Part shown: one piece after another, positions 60,273 through 64,000 of the stretch | Numbering within the stretch: the first letter of the stretch is position 1 | How the letters are laid out: the number at the start of each line of letters is the position of its first letter | Source: an uncultured Verrucomicrobiota bacterium | Lineage (GTDB): Bacteria > Verrucomicrobiota > Verrucomicrobiia > Opitutales > Opitutaceae | NCBI GenBank assembly: GCA_903904685.1 | Contig: CAIVDS010000034.1 | Coordinates: 1 to 64,000 of the forward strand | Length of the DNA: 64,000 bases | Direction: 5' to 3' | Notes under the pieces: model-generated | What the model was told of the DNA's origin: nothing | What the model saw: only the letters and a program-made list of their open reading frames with translations | Databases searched by the model: none | Program-made: the position numbers and the translations under genes

Positions 60273-61192
60273 GGCGCGCCTTTGTGCATTTTGGCCACGA
60301 AATCGTCCGGCGACCACTGGCTGCCATCCGCTCGCCAGACGATTTTCCCATCCTCGTCGATGAGAAGCGTCGCGAGCGTGTGCTTGAGGATGCCGCCGTC
60401 GAACTCCGCGATGACGCCGAACTGGGTGAGCAAATCCTTAATCGCTTTTTCCGGCCCCGTGAGAAGCGAGAAATTGGCCAGATCGATGCCACGGGTGAGC
60501 GCGTAGTCCTTGAGAACGCCCGGCGTGTCGTAGGCGGGATCGAGTGTGATGGAAACGAACTCGATGTTCGCCACCCCGGCCTCGCGCGCCTGCCGCTGAG
60601 CCGTCACCATCTTCGCCGTGGACGCAGGACACATGGTTGCCACCAGACAACGCGTGAAAATGAAGTTCAACATCACCTGCTTCCCTCGAAACCGCATGGC
60701 CGAGACGACCTTGCCGTTCTGGTCGTAGAGAGCGAAGTCGGGCAGCGTCTCGCCGATCTCGCGATAAGCCGATTTTCCACGAATGGCCGTGTCTTGTCGA
60801 AGGGTTCCGGCGGCGGCCCGCACCGTCGCCTCGGCCACCGGATCAACGACCAGGATTTTCTCCAGTCTGGCGGCGTCATGCTGATCCATCACCAACTCGG
60901 CCCGGATGAACTGGCCCTCCTTGGCGTTGGCCAGATCACCTGCGGAAACGACGAACTCCATTGTCATGGCAGGCATAAAATCGGGGATTGCATCATGCCG
61001 CACCAGCAGGGTTTTGCGGTCGGCGGCGATTTTGACAATCTCACCGGTCAGCGGGTAACGCTTCGCAGCGGTCTCACCCTCCGCCATGGTTTTATCGGGG
61101 GCCGGCTCACCGGCCCGTTTGCAGGCGGGCAAGACCAGCGCGAGCATACCGGCGCCCAACGTCAAAAGCAGACGATGCTTCACGGAAACCAT
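60269..61192 (-). CDS. CusF-like copper-binding domain fused to SCO1/SenC domain
   Basis: 307 aa; 'MPAMTMEFVV' (CusF-like); 'FIFTRCLVATMCPAST' and 'LLIDEDGKIVWRADGSQW' (SCO). Confidence 0.9.
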   Translation of the reverse strand: MVSVKHRLLLTLGAGMLALVLPACKRAGEPAPDKTMAEGETAAKRYPLTGEIVKIAADRKTLLVRHDAIPDFMPAMTMEFVVSAGDLANAKEGQFIRAELVMDQHDAARLEKILVVDPVAEATVRAAAGTLRQDTAIRGKSAYREIGETLPDFALYDQNGKVVSAMRFRGKQVMLNFIFTRCLVATMCPASTAKMVTAQRQAREAGVANIEFVSITLDPAYDTPGVLKDYALTRGIDLANFSLLTGPEKAIKDLLTQFGVIAEFDGGILKHTLATLLIDEDGKIVWRADGSQWSPDDFVAKMHKGAP

Positions 61193-61278
61193 ACCTCATA
61201 CGGATTCGTCCAAGGAAAAAATTGTCAAAGGGATTGCGGCAGGTAGTTTCATGCTCTCCCTGCGTCATCACCTCCGCC

Positions 61279-62280
61279 ATGAACCTCCTCGCACCTGCGT
61301 CCCGCACCTCAGCCTACAAGCCCGCACTGGCTTGGTTTGCAGCCATCGGCGGCTTCTGGGTATTCGTGCTGGTGATGCTCGGGGCGTTCACGACGAGCAT
61401 CGGCGCAGGCATGATTTTTCAAGATTGGCCGCTCTCCAACGGCTCGCTCAACCCCGCCGGCTGGCTGACCGATGCCGCAGAATTCTCCGAGCACTCGCAC
61501 CGGTTGAGCGCAGGCATGATGAGCATCATCACGATCGCCCTCGCCCTCTGGATTTGGTTGCGTGAAGAACGCGCCTGGCTGCGCAAGCTCGCGTGGTTTG
61601 CCGTCGCACTGGTATTTGCGCAGGCGATCGTCGGCGGGTTGCGCGTGCTTCTCGACCATCTGCATGTTGAAACCGTCAACAACAGCGTGGGCCGGCTTTT
61701 CGCCATGCTGCACGCGTGTCTGGCGCAGATCTATGTCTGCACGCTGCTCGCGCTGACGTTGAGCTTGTCGAAAGCTTGGACCCGTTCCGCACGGGGCGCG
61801 ACCGCCGAAGCCGGCGCACGGTTGCGCAAGCTCGGTGTCATTTGCTGTGTACTGCTCCTCGTTCAACTCGCGATCGCCGCGATCATGCGCCACAGCTTCG
61901 CCGGACTGGCGATCCCGGTGTTCCCAGCCAGCACGCCTGACGGCGGCCTGCTGCCGGCCTCATGGGATTTTCGCGTGGGCATCCACTTCGCGCACCGCCT
62001 CATGGCGGCGGTGATCACCATCGCGCTGGTCTGGTTTACGATCCGCATCTGGCGGGAACGGGCCGTCGGAGCCGGCCTCAAGGAAGCCGCCGCCGTGATG
62101 ATCGGCCTGCTGCTCTTGCAACTCGCGCTGGGCGCATCGATCATCTGGACCAGTCGTGACCCCTACTACACGACGGCTCATGTGATCATCAGCGCCTTCA
62201 TTCTCGCCACGACCTTCGGCCTCACCTGGTGGACTTATCGCGAGGCCATCGCGCCCGCCACAACCTCCACGGCGGCATGA
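61279..62280 (+). CDS. ctaA: Heme A synthase (COX15/CtaA)
   Basis: 334 aa from ATG 61279; 'VMLGAFTTSIGAGMIFQDWPLSNGS', 'EHSHRLSAGMMSI', 'HFAHRLMAAV'. Confidence 0.93.
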   Translation: MNLLAPASRTSAYKPALAWFAAIGGFWVFVLVMLGAFTTSIGAGMIFQDWPLSNGSLNPAGWLTDAAEFSEHSHRLSAGMMSIITIALALWIWLREERAWLRKLAWFAVALVFAQAIVGGLRVLLDHLHVETVNNSVGRLFAMLHACLAQIYVCTLLALTLSLSKAWTRSARGATAEAGARLRKLGVICCVLLLVQLAIAAIMRHSFAGLAIPVFPASTPDGGLLPASWDFRVGIHFAHRLMAAVITIALVWFTIRIWRERAVGAGLKEAAAVMIGLLLLQLALGASIIWTSRDPYYTTAHVIISAFILATTFGLTWWTYREAIAPATTSTAA

Positions 62281-63170
62281 ACGAAGCGACACTCACCACC
62301 GCCACTCCCCGAGCCTGTTTTGCCGACTACCTCGCTCTCACCAAGCCGCGGCTCAGTTTCCTCTCGGTGGTCACTGCACTGGTTGGCTACGCAGCAGCGC
62401 GACCGGGCTGGCATGCGATGGAGTTTTGGTCGCTTGTCATCGGCACGTGTGCGTGCGCCGGCGGTGTCGCGGCCCTCAACCAGTGGATGGAGCAGGACAC
62501 CGACGCGCAAATGACGCGCACCGCGGATCGCCCGTTGCCCTCCGGAAAAGTCGCGACCGGCTCGGCGTTCGTGGTTGGCTGCCTGCTGTGCTCGGCGGGA
62601 CTCGGCTTCCTCTTCGTCAAGGTCAACGGCCTCGCCACGATCTTCGCCTTGCTCACGATCATCTCTTATCTTGCGATCTACACGCCGGCGAAACGCTGGT
62701 CGCGCTGGTCAACCGAGATCGGCGCGGTAGCCGGGGCGTTCCCCCCTCTCATTGGCTGGGCGGCGGCGGAAGGTCGCGTGTCGGCGCTTGGATGGATTTT
62801 GTTCGGCCTGCTATTTTTCTGGCAAATCCCGCACTTCATGGCGGTGGCGTGGACCTATCGCCGCGACTACTCGGCGGTGCATTTCCCCATGCTGCCGGTG
62901 CGCGACGCCGAGGGTGGCCAAGTCGCCCGCTGGTCGTTCCTCAACACTCTGGCGGTGGTCGCCGTGAGTCTGTTGCCGAGCGCTCTCGGCCTGACCAGCG
63001 TCTTCTACGCTGGCGTGACGATGCCCCTTGGCGTGTGGTTCATCGCCAGCGCCGCAGGCTTTTTGCGAGTCAATGGACGTGATCAAGCCTCCCGAAAACT
63101 GTTTTTCACCACCATCGGCTGGCTGCCGCTGCAATTGGGCGCATTGGTGGCCGACCGGTTCATTTTTTAA
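62277..63170 (+). CDS. ctaB: Protoheme IX farnesyltransferase
   Basis: 298 aa from ATG 62277, ATGA overlap with ctaA; 'LALTKPRLSFLSVVTALVGY', 'NQWMEQDTDAQMTRTADRPLPSG'. Confidence 0.93.
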   Translation: MNEATLTTATPRACFADYLALTKPRLSFLSVVTALVGYAAARPGWHAMEFWSLVIGTCACAGGVAALNQWMEQDTDAQMTRTADRPLPSGKVATGSAFVVGCLLCSAGLGFLFVKVNGLATIFALLTIISYLAIYTPAKRWSRWSTEIGAVAGAFPPLIGWAAAEGRVSALGWILFGLLFFWQIPHFMAVAWTYRRDYSAVHFPMLPVRDAEGGQVARWSFLNTLAVVAVSLLPSALGLTSVFYAGVTMPLGVWFIASAAGFLRVNGRDQASRKLFFTTIGWLPLQLGALVADRFIF

Positions 63171-63184
63171 ACCTCCGCGCTTAT

Positions 63185-63604
63185 ATGACCGTCCATGATA
63201 TACCGGCGCTCAATGCCACGCTTAACGGCCTCGCCACCGTGCTCATCACCGCCGGGTTCATCTGCATCAAGACCGGACACAAAAACGCGCACCGAGCCTT
63301 GATGCTCACGGCCGGAGTGGTCTCGGCGGTGTTTTTGGTCGGCTACGTCACCCACAAGGCTTTGATTCACGGCGTGCACACGCCGTTCGGTGGCGAAGGA
63401 TTTATCCGCAGCGTCTATTACACGATGCTCGTCTCGCACATCCTGCTCGCCATGAGCATCGCCTATCTGGTGCCCAAGACATTCAGCCTCGCGCTGAAAG
63501 GCGACTTCGAGCGGCACAAGGTGTGGGCGCGTGTCGTTTTCCCCGTCTGGTATTATGTCAGCGTCACCGGCGTGCTGGTGTATTTTTTCCTCTATGTCTG
63601 GTAG
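63185..63604 (+). CDS. DUF420-family membrane protein (oxidase assembly context)
   Basis: 139 aa, 4 TM; 'DIPALNATLNGLATVLITAGFICIKTGHKNAHRALM', 'KVWARVVFPVWYYVSVTGVLVYFFLY'. Confidence 0.9.
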   Translation: MTVHDIPALNATLNGLATVLITAGFICIKTGHKNAHRALMLTAGVVSAVFLVGYVTHKALIHGVHTPFGGEGFIRSVYYTMLVSHILLAMSIAYLVPKTFSLALKGDFERHKVWARVVFPVWYYVSVTGVLVYFFLYVW

Positions 63605-63628
63605 CCGGTTGCCCGCTGATGGTTTCCC

Positions 63629-63785
63629 TCAGAGCACCATGAAAACCAGACCTATGATGATCGTGGGGGCGAGAGCGCTGAGAAAAAGCCTGAGAGGAGA
63701 AATCCCTGCCGGAAAATAACGCTGCAGCATCGACTGCCCCGCCGGGTTCGGCGCGTTTGCGATCACCGTGAGCCCGCCATCCCAA
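63629..63785 (-). pseudogene. C-terminal fragment of antiporter-like membrane protein gene
   Basis: Minus frame 'DGGLTVIANAPNPAGQSMLQRYFPAGISPLRLFLSALAPTIIIGLVFMVL*' resembles the C-terminus of putative Na+/H+ antiporters; no upstream portion, since the preceding DNA is pxpA. Confidence 0.5.
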
Positions 63786-64000
63786 TTAAGCCAGCGCACG
63801 CAGTTCCAAGCCCGCGTTGAGCAACGCCGTCCGCAGACTCCGGGCGAAGCCAACCGCCTTCGACCCATCGCCGTGCAGGCAAAGCGTATCAGGGGTAACC
63901 GACACCAGACCACCGTCCGCCGTGCGCACGCGGCCTTCGCGCACCATCATGAGCGCCTGCGCCAAAGCCTCGGTTTCCCCGGCGATCAATGCGCCGGGCC
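63786..64000 (-). CDS. pxpA: 5-oxoprolinase subunit A (LamB/YcsF family), C-terminal part, truncated by window edge
   Basis: 'VSVTPDTLCLHGDGSKAVGFARSLRTALLNAGLELRALA*'. Confidence 0.85.
   Translation of the reverse strand, partial: PGALIAGETEALAQALMMVREGRVRTADGGLVSVTPDTLCLHGDGSKAVGFARSLRTALLNAGLELRALA

Noticed and set aside
1-64000. CRISPR array, rRNA operon, restriction-modification or toxin-antitoxin system
   Set aside because: Looked for regularly spaced repeats, rRNA core sequences and typical motifs in the translations; none seen

Overview
The window is high-GC bacterial chromosome. Codon usage, gene families and an autotransporter-beta-strand-type protein suggest a Verrucomicrobia/Opitutaceae-like organism (inference). 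From left to right it contains: (i) the N-terminal part of a secreted beta-strand-rich protein running off the left edge; (ii) the end of a tRNA-targeted integrative element (tyrosine integrase, HTH protein, unknown 211-aa protein, tandem 12-bp repeats and a 30-nt tRNA 3'-end fragment as the likely att scar); (iii) a glycan-utilisation cluster (CBM9/PQQ-like 1285-aa protein, GH36/melibiase-like protein, mutarotase-like protein, GH42-like protein, SASA-alpha/beta hydrolase fusion); (iv) a housekeeping stretch (ygfZ, galK, pilD, aroE, SirB1 family, yggS, LysR, DAHP synthase, mdh, mutT, tmRNA, FHS sugar transporter, tex, hpf, glgA, AEC, HI0933, minimal zincin, SYLF, VOC, cinA-C, SET-domain protein, xthA, PLP enzyme, DUF167, MATE, PGM, UDPGP); (v) an ExeA-like/GspB-like/O-antigen ligase/sugar transferase/WecG exopolysaccharide region with a secreted glycosidase-like protein; (vi) a URO-D family protein, an orphan OppA and a SatP; (vii) a cytochrome oxidase assembly cluster (CusF-SCO fusion, HxHPE-motif protein, ctaA, ctaB, DUF420); (viii) a pxpA 3' end followed directly by a C-terminal fragment of an antiporter-like gene. 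I did not find a CRISPR array, rRNA operon or recognisable defence island. The best second-look items are the tRNA-fragment integration end, the duplicated HxHPE copper-context protein, the SET-domain/ExoIII overlap, the in-frame repeat-like insertion in the WecG homologue, the GAGAAC microsatellite upstream of aroE, the decayed transposase remnant and the antiporter remnant. All functional calls come from reading motifs in the translations; no database search was run.
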